A stretch of DNA of 64,000 nucleotides from Paenibacillus montaniterrae (lineage in GTDB: Bacteria; Bacillota; Bacilli; Paenibacillales; Paenibacillaceae), in NCBI RefSeq assembly GCF_018403185.1, contig NZ_BOSE01000006.1, forward strand, positions 248,001-312,000, in the 5' to 3' direction. Of this stretch, positions 40,602 to 49,321 are shown one piece after another; the stretch's first letter is position 1, and the number at the start of each line of letters is the position of its first letter. Below the pieces are notes generated by a model. That model searched no databases. It was not told where the DNA came from and saw nothing but the letters and a program-made list of their open reading frames with translations. The position numbers were made by a program, and so were the translations under genes.

Positions 40602-41566
40602 CTCACCCCTTTCAACTCGACAGCAACTTTGTGTATACCGTTGCTGATGGTATGGCTGGCGCTCATAATTAAGTATTTACCAACCATTTCTATATTCGGC
40701 TCATTTAATTCAATTGTTCTTCCAGCCCGCACGTCGTCATGACCTAGCAGCTCACATGACACGCTCTCATTAACTTTATTGAGTTCGGTGAGCGTTGTTT
40801 TTGCGATGTTTCGAGCTTGGGCGCGGTTTTTATCGTCCACCGTTACAACCTCGGTTAGCAGGCCGTATTTAGCAATGCTGCTGGCATCCTGTAATGTTGT
40901 ATATACCTTTGTCCGATCATCACCGTCAGCAACGACGATAACATTGTTTTTCATATCCTCTATGCTTCTTTCCACACTTGGATTGCTCACTGTTTTGGCA
41001 ATCGGAAAGGAATAGGTGTTACCGCTCAGCTTAATATAAGGGTTAATTAGCAGCTCACTTTGCCGCTCAATGACTAAAGTATCTTTATCCATTTCCATGC
41101 GGTGCTGCTGCCCTGTTTCTTGGCGCACTTGGTCGAGTATATCTAAAATAATGTCGCTCACCGTCTGATCTTTATAAATCTTCTTGATGAGCGTATTCAT
41201 TTTTGCGATACGATGCTTCACACCAAACTTATCTAACAATTTTCCTATAGCATCCGAAGCGGAAGCTTTTTTGAACTGTATGATTGTCTCATTTTTGTTG
41301 AGATACCAAGCGCGATCAAAGGCAGTTACAGTCAAATTGTTTTGTCCATCTCTTGATGTTGTCACCACTACAAAATAATTAAGCGGCTGTTTATTGCTCA
41401 GTAAAATGAGCTGGTCGCCAGTCTCAACACTATAAGCACCTCTAGCCATATCAAAGCTTAGTTCCACCCCTAATGCATCGATATGGCTAGACCAAGTTAT
41501 ATTGCTGCATGCATTCGTAATGTTAGTTTGCAGCTTGCCTTTTGCAAGAATGATTTCATGTGCCAT
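40598..41566 (-). CDS. Phage baseplate hub protein, XkdQ / late-control-D-like
   Basis: The protein is 322 residues. AYSVETGDQLILLSNKQPL, LTVTAFDRAWYLNKNETII and KDQTVSDIILDILDQVRQETG fit the gpD/XkdQ hub family. The C-terminus (VRAGRTIELNEPNIEMVGKY) is the usual YqbQ-like end. It forms the central tail hub around which the spike assembles. Confidence 0.83.
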   Translation of the reverse strand: MAHEIILAKGKLQTNITNACSNITWSSHIDALGVELSFDMARGAYSVETGDQLILLSNKQPLNYFVVVTTSRDGQNNLTVTAFDRAWYLNKNETIIQFKKASASDAIGKLLDKFGVKHRIAKMNTLIKKIYKDQTVSDIILDILDQVRQETGQQHRMEMDKDTLVIERQSELLINPYIKLSGNTYSFPIAKTVSNPSVERSIEDMKNNVIVVADGDDRTKVYTTLQDASSIAKYGLLTEVVTVDDKNRAQARNIAKTTLTELNKVNESVSCELLGHDDVRAGRTIELNEPNIEMVGKYLIMSASHTISNGIHKVAVELKGVR

Positions 41567-41570
41567 GTCC

Positions 41571-41990
41571 TCACCTCAAAAACACAAACTCTTTAAGAGT
41601 TAGTGTGTATGGTATATCGCCAGCTCGATCAACCCCATATTCAAACGACTCAACCAAGCAGGCCATGTTCAGCATTTCTATGTTATCGGCGGTAATGATT
41701 AAGCGTATCGGATTTTTACTATTGGCCCACTTATTAATCTTGTTGACACATGCCCATCCTTTTTCTTTAGATTTTGCAAATGCATAATCTTTGGTCGGGA
41801 AAAATGATGTGAGTGTTGCAACTTTGAGATCGCGATTGCCAGCGATATTAAGCTTGCCTACTCCGTTCGCGCTGCTAAACAGCTCATATTCCTCGTTCAT
41901 GCGAACGTTTATCGGAATCATAAGCTCTGCTGGAAGGATAGGCAGCACTAATGATTCCGCGAAATTGTTATATGCCAGTACAATGTCCAT
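41571..41990 (-). CDS. XkdP-like tail protein lacking a LysM domain
   Basis: The protein is 139 residues. The region VLPILPAELMIPINVRMNEE, KVATLTSFFPTKDYAFAKS and RLIITADNIEMLNMACLVESFEY matches the N-terminal baseplate-binding part of XkdP/YqbP. The LysM peptidoglycan-binding module found in longer homologues is absent here. Its position between tape measure and hub genes is as in PBSX. Confidence 0.75.
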   Translation of the reverse strand: MDIVLAYNNFAESLVLPILPAELMIPINVRMNEEYELFSSANGVGKLNIAGNRDLKVATLTSFFPTKDYAFAKSKEKGWACVNKINKWANSKNPIRLIITADNIEMLNMACLVESFEYGVDRAGDIPYTLTLKEFVFLR

Positions 41991-42000
41991 CCTATCCCTC

Positions 42001-45000
42001 CTATACGTTACCTATTGCCGCATTACCTAATGCCAATTTTAGTTTAGCGGCAGCCGCTGTCATGATACGGTTGACATACTCCTCGTCCCCTATCACATTC
42101 CCTTGAATAATAATGTTTATATTTGTTTCGCCCTTGCTGTTGTCAATAAGTTGCTGCGATTTATCCGAAGGAATGACTTGTGTTCCGTTCGGTAGGTTTA
42201 AAATCTCGCCGCCGTTGCGCTCATTGATACGTGCCAAGCCGCCAGTAAAGTATGGTGTACCAAGTCCGAAGTTAGGTATGCGAGGAATATTAAATCCAAA
42301 TTTATCCGATCCAATAAACTCTTGAGCAAATTCAGGGATTGGAATACTGAACCCATTGATCTTGTCGATCACGATATTGACTAGATCAATAACCCCATTC
42401 AACGGTGCTTTAGCATAAGTCTTGATCATACTAAATGTGCTGCTAAATGCCTGCACAATGCTATCCCATGCACCTTTCCAGTCACCCTTAAAGACTGATT
42501 TTACGAAGTTTACAATGTTTCCGAATATATCTTTCATGCTTTTATACATATCTTCTACGGAAGATAATAGCCCTTGCCCGAACGGAAACGAGCTTAACCA
42601 GTTTTTGATATTGGTTATCTTTTCCGTGATGGACGATTTTAATTTGTCTATGGCTTCGCCCGCTTTGGTAGGGATCGACTTGAAAAATCCGATAACGGCA
42701 TCGATTGGGGCTTTAGCTTTGTCTTTTAACTTCCCTAGCGTCGCATCGAATATTTGAGTTATTCCGCTCCATGCTCCCTTCCAATCGCCTTTAAATACAG
42801 ATTTAATGAATTTGGTGATTCCACCAAATATATTTTTGGCATTCTCGACCGACTCTTTAAATCCCTTTACGATTGACTGGCCTAACGGAAACGAATTTAA
42901 CCAATCCTCTATTGCTTGCACTTTGTTCATTACGGATTCTTTTAAATTGTCGAAGGCTTCGCCTGCTTTTTCGGGAATGGATTTAAAAAAACCAGCAATT
43001 GCATCTATAGGAGCTTTCACTTTGTCTTTTAATTTCCCGATTGTCGCATCAGAAATTTGAGTCAGCCCTTCCCATGCTCCCTTCCAATCGCCTTTAAAAA
43101 CTGACTTAAAAAATTGGGTTATGCCGCCAAAGATTTCCTTCGCATTTTCTACCGATTCCTTAAACCCCTTTACGATTGACTGGCCTAGTGGGAATGAATT
43201 AAGCCAGTCCTCAACGCCTTTAACCTTCTCCATGACGGATTCTTTCATGTCATTAAAAGCGCCTGATACTTTATCTCTAATGCCACCAAATATGTTTGAT
43301 ACCCAATCCTTGATTCCACCCCAAGCATTCTTTATGCCATCCCAAAGAGCCGCTGCCTTTTCTTTTACTACATCCCAGTTTTGCCAAAGGGCTACGCCTG
43401 CAGCGACAACTAGGCCGATGATTGTCGCAACCCAACCAAATGGGGAAGCTTTTGTAGCGATATTTAAAGCAATCTGCGCAACGGTCATGACTTTGGTTGC
43501 AGCTGTCCAAGCCTTATACAATTTGCTGATCGTACCTATCACCTTTTGAGCTGCGATTGCAGATGTTAAGCCTACGACAACCGGTACTAACCAACCAGCA
43601 TTGTCTTTTGCCCAACTAATCGCTTTACCAAAGCCATCTAAAACTTTAGCGCCTTGAGTAAAAGCCTTATCTATAGCGGATTCTATCGCTGGCCCTTGAT
43701 TTTTAAACCATTCGCCAAACTCGGATAGCTTTGGCAACACCCTATCAGCAATAGGAATGAGTACGTTAGTTTCAACAAGCCTTCCGATTCCTTGGAAAGC
43801 TTGTGTTGCATCGTTATATTTGATCTTGTTTATCTCGCCCATCGTATCTTTTGTCATATCGAATTGATTGCGAGCTGTTCCAAGTGCAGCTATTACATCG
43901 GCTTCCATATCCTCAAACTGCGTGCCAAATAGAGCTACGCCTATTGTGCTCTTTTCGATTGGGTCTTTGATGTTACTTAATTTATCAATGACCATCTGCA
44001 TGGCGTCCTTGCCTTGTATAGCGCCGCTCGCTAGATCATCTAATATGTTTTGCCCATCACCCATAATGGATTGCAGCGTTGTAAAGGTATCGTTTGCCGA
44101 CTTACCGCCTTTTTGCAAGTTTTTGACCATTTGTGTAGCAGTTTCTGCTCCTACTTTTTTGGTCAACTCCATATACTCCGCTGACTTTACACCGCCTTTG
44201 GTGAGAGCATCAGTCCACTCCACTATGTCATCCGGCGCAAATAGCTGCGCAAGGGCTTCATTCGTAAGCTTGCTATCGTCTTTAATACGAATCCCAAACT
44301 CTTTTACTGCATCCCCGACCTTATCAAGATTAAATGCCCCTGTCTCTAGCCCCGCTGCAAACTGATCAAACATTTCATTTGCGCTATAGCCTAACGTTTT
44401 ATAATAAACGCTGTACTCATTCGCGGTATCCAGCAGCTCGTCCGACTTATTCAATCCTTTTTGCGCGCCTTGAGATAACAAATTGAATGATTGCTCGGAT
44501 GTAATGCCGAAGTTTTTCATCATCGTATCAGCGGCCTTGACGGATTGTGTAACATCCTCGCCAAAAACATCACGATAAGTAACAGCCATAGCCGTTGTTT
44601 GCTTTAACTCTTCCCCTACTTGTCCTGTCACTTGCTTAGCGGTAGTCATAGCAGTGGCTAAATCATTCCAGGATTCGCCCATGTTCTGCTTGTAAAGATC
44701 GGTTATCTGCTCTTTCATTTCCGCTGTCTCAGCGGCTGTAGCACCCGTAGCGGCTTGCAAATTAGTAAGTGAGGATTGATAATCCTTAACAAACTGAATC
44801 CCCTCACTGATCTTGCTAGCGGCTTGCTGTACACCTATAAATGCTGCCGCTGCAACTCCAGCCTTTTTAGCAACAGATGTAAAGCTGTTTGAAGCAGATT
44901 TTTTGAAGTTGCTCATATGATGATCGAGCTTCTTCATTTGCTTGGATTGATCTTTGGTTAGGTTTGCAGTTTTTTTGAACTTACTACTAAAGTTGTCTTT

Positions 45001-45039
45001 GAGGTTGAGGATTGTATTTATTGACTTCGATCGTGCCAC
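42001..45039 (-). CDS. Tail tape-measure protein
   Basis: The protein is 1012 residues. The N-terminal part has the phage_tail_TMP pattern (EMKEQITDLYKQNMGESWNDLATAM, GYSANEMFDQFAAGLETGAFN). Hydrophobic helices lie in the middle (WLVPVVVGLTSAIAAQKVI, ATIIGLVVAAGVALWQNWD). About three tandem copies of a 101-residue unit follow, each starting WLNSFPLGQSIVKGF. It sets tail length and is threaded through the tube. The start at 45039 lies downstream of the tail chaperone genes and a hairpin at 45066. Confidence 0.92.
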   Translation of the reverse strand: MARSKSINTILNLKDNFSSKFKKTANLTKDQSKQMKKLDHHMSNFKKSASNSFTSVAKKAGVAAAAFIGVQQAASKISEGIQFVKDYQSSLTNLQAATGATAAETAEMKEQITDLYKQNMGESWNDLATAMTTAKQVTGQVGEELKQTTAMAVTYRDVFGEDVTQSVKAADTMMKNFGITSEQSFNLLSQGAQKGLNKSDELLDTANEYSVYYKTLGYSANEMFDQFAAGLETGAFNLDKVGDAVKEFGIRIKDDSKLTNEALAQLFAPDDIVEWTDALTKGGVKSAEYMELTKKVGAETATQMVKNLQKGGKSANDTFTTLQSIMGDGQNILDDLASGAIQGKDAMQMVIDKLSNIKDPIEKSTIGVALFGTQFEDMEADVIAALGTARNQFDMTKDTMGEINKIKYNDATQAFQGIGRLVETNVLIPIADRVLPKLSEFGEWFKNQGPAIESAIDKAFTQGAKVLDGFGKAISWAKDNAGWLVPVVVGLTSAIAAQKVIGTISKLYKAWTAATKVMTVAQIALNIATKASPFGWVATIIGLVVAAGVALWQNWDVVKEKAAALWDGIKNAWGGIKDWVSNIFGGIRDKVSGAFNDMKESVMEKVKGVEDWLNSFPLGQSIVKGFKESVENAKEIFGGITQFFKSVFKGDWKGAWEGLTQISDATIGKLKDKVKAPIDAIAGFFKSIPEKAGEAFDNLKESVMNKVQAIEDWLNSFPLGQSIVKGFKESVENAKNIFGGITKFIKSVFKGDWKGAWSGITQIFDATLGKLKDKAKAPIDAVIGFFKSIPTKAGEAIDKLKSSITEKITNIKNWLSSFPFGQGLLSSVEDMYKSMKDIFGNIVNFVKSVFKGDWKGAWDSIVQAFSSTFSMIKTYAKAPLNGVIDLVNIVIDKINGFSIPIPEFAQEFIGSDKFGFNIPRIPNFGLGTPYFTGGLARINERNGGEILNLPNGTQVIPSDKSQQLIDNSKGETNINIIIQGNVIGDEEYVNRIMTAAAAKLKLALGNAAIGNV

Positions 45040-45065
45040 TTTGTTTTCTCCCCCTCACATCACGC

Positions 45066-45095
45066 AAAAAAGAGAGGGCATTTATTTGCCCCCTC
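45066..45095 (-). terminator. Hairpin between tail chaperone and tape-measure genes
   Basis: On the minus strand GAGGGGGCA pairs with TGCCCTCTC around AATAAA and is followed by TTTTTT. It looks like an intrinsic terminator, but late transcription must pass it to reach the tape-measure gene, so attenuation or antitermination is likely. The stop codon of the -1 frame chaperone lies in the loop. Confidence 0.6.
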
Positions 45096-45258
45096 CAAAC
45101 ATTGCTTTATAACGCTCTGCTTCGCGTTCATGCTCTCTTACCATGCATGCAAAATAGAACGACTTTTCTGTTTCACTCAAATTCACCAATCGCGCATGAT
45201 CATGACCTCTGAGCAAAAAATACTCAATCAATTGCAGCTCAGCGTCATGCGCTATTAG
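45082..45258 (-). CDS. Tail assembly chaperone C-terminal extension (GT-type, reached by -1 frameshift)
   Basis: A 58-codon frame without its own start continues the XkdN-like gene in the -1 frame after A-AAA-AAC (45258-45264). It reads LIAHDAELQLIEYFLLRGHD and ends YKAMFGGGK. This is the equivalent of the T part of lambda gpGT. The fused product would span 45082-45644. It lies directly before the tape-measure gene, exactly where this frameshifted pair is found in most long-tailed phages. Confidence 0.85.
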   Translation of the reverse strand, partial: LIAHDAELQLIEYFLLRGHDHARLVNLSETEKSFYFACMVREHEREAERYKAMFGGGK

Positions 45259-45644
45259 TTTTTTACATCTTCAGTAAGATCAGGCTTCGCGAATCCAGAA
45301 AGCTCCATGATTTCAACTGCCAGCTCACTAATTTCCCACGGCTCTAATACTTCATTGACAGCATCTACAGGATCACCATCACCTATAAAGTCGGGATGCT
45401 GGAACAAAGGAACTCCATGGTAGACAGCAAGTGAATTTGCATACATTTTTTCAGCTGTTGAGTCGCCGTTTGTATCACTTATCTTGTAGAGGATATTACG
45501 TTTTACCGACTGCAGCACAATCTCTGCTTCAAGAGATTGAACATATACCTCTTTTGATTTTACCTCTTGCGTTTCCTTTGCGGCTTTCTTTTGCAGCAAT
45601 GCTGCAAGTGTTAGCTTAGTGTTTTTATTAGTTTTGTTTGTCAT
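45255..45644 (-). CDS. Tail assembly chaperone (XkdN/gpG-like)
   Basis: The protein is 129 residues. KEVYVQSLEAEIVLQSVKRN, DSTAEKMYANSLAVYHGVPL and EPWEISELAVEIMELSGF match the XkdN chaperone family. The last codons GTA AAA AAC TAA contain the slippery heptamer A-AAA-AAC. Most ribosomes should stop here and a minority shift to -1 to make the longer form at a fixed ratio, both of which help assemble the tail around the tape measure. Confidence 0.85.
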   Translation of the reverse strand: MTNKTNKNTKLTLAALLQKKAAKETQEVKSKEVYVQSLEAEIVLQSVKRNILYKISDTNGDSTAEKMYANSLAVYHGVPLFQHPDFIGDGDPVDAVNEVLEPWEISELAVEIMELSGFAKPDLTEDVKN

Positions 45645-45674
45645 GATTCAACTTCTCCTTTTATATAAAATGAA

Positions 45675-46100
45675 TTACATTACTTCCGGAAAATCGATAT
45701 CAGCAAATGAGAATGGAATAGATTCCTCTGCAATTGATTTTGCTTCACTATTAGCACCAAACTCGCTGAATGTGATACCTGTGATAACAGCCCTCTCAGC
45801 CTTCCCTGTCGCCTTATTGCCCATTTTTGTGGTAATAACTACATCTGGCATGATGCCTGATTTAATGGCATCCCGAAGCAATTTAATACCGCGCGACTGT
45901 ACTTTATTAAAGGTAAGAGTGCCTTCACCTGTATAGCCTTGAAATTTTTTGTACGTTCGGTGGTCGCCCAGGTAATTGACATCTGCAAAATCAAGAGATA
46001 CCTTCCATTCAAAACTCTTAATATCTTCAAGAAGCTCTCCATTAAGCCACACAAAACAATCATTACCGCTGATTACTCCATTTGTTTTATCTAATGCCAT
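45675..46100 (-). CDS. Phage tail tube protein (XkdM family)
   Basis: The protein is 141 residues. NGVISGNDCFVWLNGELLED, KVSLDFADVNYLGDHRTYKK and GYTGEGTLTFNKV are typical of XkdM tail-tube proteins. It follows the sheath gene (13-nt gap) as in PBSX. Confidence 0.88.
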   Translation of the reverse strand: MALDKTNGVISGNDCFVWLNGELLEDIKSFEWKVSLDFADVNYLGDHRTYKKFQGYTGEGTLTFNKVQSRGIKLLRDAIKSGIMPDVVITTKMGNKATGKAERAVITGITFSEFGANSEAKSIAEESIPFSFADIDFPEVM

Positions 46101-46113
46101 AGTCCTTACCCTC

Positions 46114-47199
46114 CTATTGCAGCTCTACGCCAAATTTAAAATCTTCCATCGCATCAGGGCATTTTATATAGCCAGCTAGAAATACATGGCTGCCGAACGG
46201 ATTATTTTTGACGGTTTGATCATCCCAATCCTCGGCCTGTGTTTTGCCAGCAGCGAGCCAAGCATTTCGCTGTGTATCAACATCAACGTCGGCGATGTTT
46301 GTAAAAGATGAATCCAGTACACCATCAGCAGCAAGTGTTGCAAAATAGCCGTTGATCGCGCTAATAAGCAAAATTTGATTGTCATAAGTGTTTTTGTATC
46401 GACCAATGTACGAATCCTTAAACGCTGAAGCAATGTCCTCTTTGATTTGATCGAGGGTTTCTACAATTAGGATTTTTCTAAAATCCTCGCTTATGGTTGC
46501 GGTAAATGTTTTGAGACTATTAATACCTCGCCCAATGCGTACCGTTTCCTCATCATTAAACAGGACAAATTCACCGTTGTTAATTGCAGCATTTACATCT
46601 GCTGGCTCTACAACGCTGCTTAAATCGTCAAATGCAATATAAGTGCTGGATCTTGTTAGCGGCAGCCCTGCTAATGTACCAAGCAACCGCGCTACAAATT
46701 TTTCACCTGTTACTGTTCTGCCATCGCTGTACGTAACAGCTTCATTCGTGTAGTTAACGATATGCATAGAATCTGGTGAAGTAATCTTATGAACAATAGC
46801 CTTAATTGACTTACCAGCGGTTTCTTGCTCCTTTACGTAAGCAGCTAGTTCAATCTGCTCTCCTTCATTCCCCTCTGCTAACCCGATCCAGTTATATTTT
46901 CGACTGCCAATCACTGCAATCGCATCGGCTATCACAGAGTCGCTTACTGTCGGCACACAGGCCACAATCACCTTTGCTGCCCCGCCAATCAATACATCTT
47001 TGATGTACTGTGTGTTTTCGGGCGTATACAAGCCGCTGCTGATTGAAGTAACGCTTTTATATTCAGCCACAGTAGCGGATGTATCTCCTTGCGTATCATC
47101 CTTTACAATCAGCGCTACAATCCCGCGCTGGCTACGTGCAATAATCGATGCTGCCAGCTTTTTAAATACAATCTCAATCGTTGGCAATCCAATTGTCAT
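46114..47199 (-). CDS. Phage tail sheath protein (XkdK family)
   Basis: The protein is 361 residues. RSQRGIVALIVKDDTQGDTSAT at the start, ALCIE-like beta segments in the middle (KVIVACVPTVSDSVIADAI) and the C-terminal DSYIGRYKNTYDNQILLISAINGYF mark a contractile tail sheath. Its presence proves a myovirus morphology. It is shorter than the roughly 440-residue PBSX sheath, suggesting loss of an outer domain. Confidence 0.88.
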   Translation of the reverse strand: MTIGLPTIEIVFKKLAASIIARSQRGIVALIVKDDTQGDTSATVAEYKSVTSISSGLYTPENTQYIKDVLIGGAAKVIVACVPTVSDSVIADAIAVIGSRKYNWIGLAEGNEGEQIELAAYVKEQETAGKSIKAIVHKITSPDSMHIVNYTNEAVTYSDGRTVTGEKFVARLLGTLAGLPLTRSSTYIAFDDLSSVVEPADVNAAINNGEFVLFNDEETVRIGRGINSLKTFTATISEDFRKILIVETLDQIKEDIASAFKDSYIGRYKNTYDNQILLISAINGYFATLAADGVLDSSFTNIADVDVDTQRNAWLAAGKTQAEDWDDQTVKNNPFGSHVFLAGYIKCPDAMEDFKFGVELQ

Positions 47200-47203
47200 T
47201 GTG

Positions 47204-47650
47204 TTATCCCTCTTTTCTCACTTTCACTTTTAGGTGCTCCATCATTTCGCTGCCCGCTCCGCTATCTTGATCAGCTCGCTCAAGCAGATAAATCGAAAAG
47301 CTAGTCTGCAGCACGCCATCCGTTACAATACTGTCTACCTCATCGGGAAAAACATAGAAGCTTTCCGTTATCACAAATGGATTTCGGAAAGCTTCTTCTA
47401 ATGTTTCTTGTTTTTCGAGTAATTCAATTTCATATTCATATCGATCACTCGGAAAATAAAAAATTGTGACCTCAATGTTACGTTCGCGCTGATTACCAAT
47501 GCTAGTTGCCGTTTTCACGTCAACAAATTCAACAAAAAGGGAAGGTCGATCAAACCCTTCCTCTATGTCATTGCTTTGTATTGGTACTTCTGGCATTAGA
47601 TGTGTAAGCTTGTGACAAATCGCCTGCATGACTTGCGATAAAGTGATCAT
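47204..47650 (-). CDS. Tail terminator / XkdJ-like protein
   Basis: The protein is 148 residues. ICHKLTHLMPEVPIQSNDIEEGFDRPSLFVEF and IEVTIFYFPSDR fit the small phage tail-terminator family found next to the sheath gene. It probably caps the tail tube and sheath before joining the head. Confidence 0.75.
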   Translation of the reverse strand: MITLSQVMQAICHKLTHLMPEVPIQSNDIEEGFDRPSLFVEFVDVKTATSIGNQRERNIEVTIFYFPSDRYEYEIELLEKQETLEEAFRNPFVITESFYVFPDEVDSIVTDGVLQTSFSIYLLERADQDSGAGSEMMEHLKVKVRKEG

Positions 47651-47653
47651 GTC

Positions 47654-48064
47654 TTACATCTCCTCAAGCAGTTCATCAATAAACTGCTCAGCATCTTTGA
47701 CGTATTGTGCTTCAAATTCTTTTTCGGTCTGCTGAAATACTTTCTTTCCTCTTGCAAACCCTACTTCTTTGCCATTCCTTATGATTCTGTGCCCATCCTC
47801 AATTAAATGAGCATGTGGAGCAGAATTGTATACTCGTATGGATTGATCTCCGGCAAAGATATAGACTTTCCCGCGCTTGATACCTTTAATGTAGTTTCCT
47901 GTATACTGTTTCACTTCCAGTTTAGCGCGCTTAATTGTTAAGTTTTTTAGCTTATTGCCTTCACGCATTAAGAATCTGCGCGTTTCCCTCGGAACAGTTC
48001 TCTCGGCAAATTCAAGCATATCTTTTGCAAAATCATCCAGCTCGCGCAAGTCAAAATCGCTCAT
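47654..48064 (-). CDS. HK97 gp10-like / XkdI-type tail-completion protein
   Basis: The protein is 136 residues. AERTVPRETRRFLMREGNKL, KRGKVYIFAGDQSIRVYNSAPHAHLIEDGHR and VFQQTEKEFEAQYVKDAEQF match the HK97 gp10 family of head-tail junction proteins. It overlaps the preceding adaptor gene by 4 nt. Confidence 0.85.
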   Translation of the reverse strand: MSDFDLRELDDFAKDMLEFAERTVPRETRRFLMREGNKLKNLTIKRAKLEVKQYTGNYIKGIKRGKVYIFAGDQSIRVYNSAPHAHLIEDGHRIIRNGKEVGFARGKKVFQQTEKEFEAQYVKDAEQFIDELLEEM

Positions 48065-48393
48065 TCAATCACTTCCTCAACCCAAATATCCATTCGGGTG
48101 TTGCTCATGTACGGATCAGATACATATTTAACATCAAAGCGTCTACCCCTGTACTTTAAATACATGTCGTTTTTGATCATTTTCGCTGAATTAAAACGAC
48201 AAACTACTTTGTGCGTGCACCTTACAAGTATCGTTTCGGCGGGTCTATTTTGCATACTGTTTGTTTGAGGTATAAAATCGCACCACAAATCTTTAATTTT
48301 TTTATCTTCTTTTGTATTTTTTCCTAAAGAATTTGTGCTGCCGCCTTTCTTCCCCCAAACCTCAACTTTATGCTTTAATTTTCCTGCATCCAT
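48061..48393 (-). CDS. Phage head-tail adaptor (SPP1 gp16-like)
   Basis: The protein is 110 residues. MDAGKLKHKVEVWGKKGGSTN, WCDFIPQTNSMQNRPAETIL and MYLKYRGRRFDVKYVSDPY match the head-tail joining (stopper) family. It forms a ring between the gp6-type connector and the tail. Confidence 0.83.
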   Translation of the reverse strand: MDAGKLKHKVEVWGKKGGSTNSLGKNTKEDKKIKDLWCDFIPQTNSMQNRPAETILVRCTHKVVCRFNSAKMIKNDMYLKYRGRRFDVKYVSDPYMSNTRMDIWVEEVIE

Positions 48394-48395
48394 AC

Positions 48396-48656
48396 TTAAA
48401 GACCGTCCTTAAGCTTCGGTATGATGTTGATGAATACTTGATCATAACCATCCATTTTCTTTTCGGGATTTCTGTTTTCGTAATGCATGGATACATGCAA
48501 GAAAACAGCGACCTTGTATAGTGCCTTTTCTGATTCAGGTACACCAGCTTGCTCAAGTGACTCCTTGGCTGCTGCTAGCATGATTTCTAGCATTTCATCC
48601 TCATCGTCTGTATCAATTCGGAGATAATCTTTTACGTGTTGTAAAGTTACTGCCAA
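48396..48656 (-). CDS. Head-tail connector, DNA-packaging gp6-like
   Basis: The protein is 86 residues and all-helical: LQHVKDYLRIDTDDEDEMLEIMLAAAKESLEQAG is the signature of HK97 gp6/YqbG-type connectors. It lies two bases before the adaptor gene. Confidence 0.85.
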   Translation of the reverse strand: MAVTLQHVKDYLRIDTDDEDEMLEIMLAAAKESLEQAGVPESEKALYKVAVFLHVSMHYENRNPEKKMDGYDQVFINIIPKLKDGL

Positions 48657-48688
48657 CTCAGATTCCCCCTTTTGGCATACTCTAAGCG

Positions 48689-49279
48689 CTACACTAACAA
48701 GTACACATCAATATTTGTGCCGTTTAATGCACTACTAAGTGTTATCGTGTTATGTTCCAATGCGGTTGTATTAGTAGTGACTGTTGGCGCTGTTCCTTCT
48801 AGCACATCGTTCCTATATGCTTTTAACACTGTGTTATGACGTAATTTGTACGGTAAGCCTAGCTTATTTCCCCATCCAATACTAACAGTATCGGTATTTT
48901 CATTTACCTCTGCTGGCAGCTCGATTTTCATCACCTTCTTAAACGCTTTTGCGGATTCTACCGCTGTATTTCCATTTAAGGTAATTGTCTCCGAAATGGC
49001 ATCATCGTTGTAGTTCGTCCCATGAATGATAACATCCCCTTTAATTTCAGGAGCGTTACCTGTAACGCGCAAGCTTCTTGGTGCTGCAGGGCTTGTTATT
49101 CCCTCGCTGATTACCTGTGCTTCTTTTTTTAGTGCAGTAGCAGCTAGCACGCCATTAAGATTTTGAGCGGTTGCTTTTTCCCCGGTTATGCTTATTCTTA
49201 CAGGATACATTCGTTCAACCGTCTTACCTCTAACATCGGTACGCACATAGTTTTCAAAATGCGGTGAATACTTACTCAT
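48689..49279 (-). CDS. Unknown virion protein, candidate capsid decoration protein
   Basis: The protein is 196 residues and beta-rich, with an Ig-like repeat pattern (SLRVTGNAPEIKGDVIIHGTNYN, SETITLNGNTAVESAKAFKKV, GWGNKLGLPYKLRHNTVL). It lies between the major capsid and connector genes, where decoration or head-fibre proteins are often encoded. No family is recognised, so the role is inferred from position. Confidence 0.6.
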   Translation of the reverse strand: MSKYSPHFENYVRTDVRGKTVERMYPVRISITGEKATAQNLNGVLAATALKKEAQVISEGITSPAAPRSLRVTGNAPEIKGDVIIHGTNYNDDAISETITLNGNTAVESAKAFKKVMKIELPAEVNENTDTVSIGWGNKLGLPYKLRHNTVLKAYRNDVLEGTAPTVTTNTTALEHNTITLSSALNGTNIDVYLLV

Positions 49280-49321
49280 TATTTATACCTCCTAAGAGGA
49301 TAGGAAGGGCATTCGCCCCTC

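Noticed and set aside
42400..43210. Direct repeats considered as a CRISPR-like array
   Set aside because: The units are about 303 bp long, contiguous and in frame with a coding sequence; there are no spacers. No CRISPR array was seen anywhere in the window.
43121..44365. Plus-strand frames of 142 and 165 codons inside the tape-measure region
   Set aside because: They are antisense shadows of the repetitive tape-measure gene, recurring because the 101-residue units recur.
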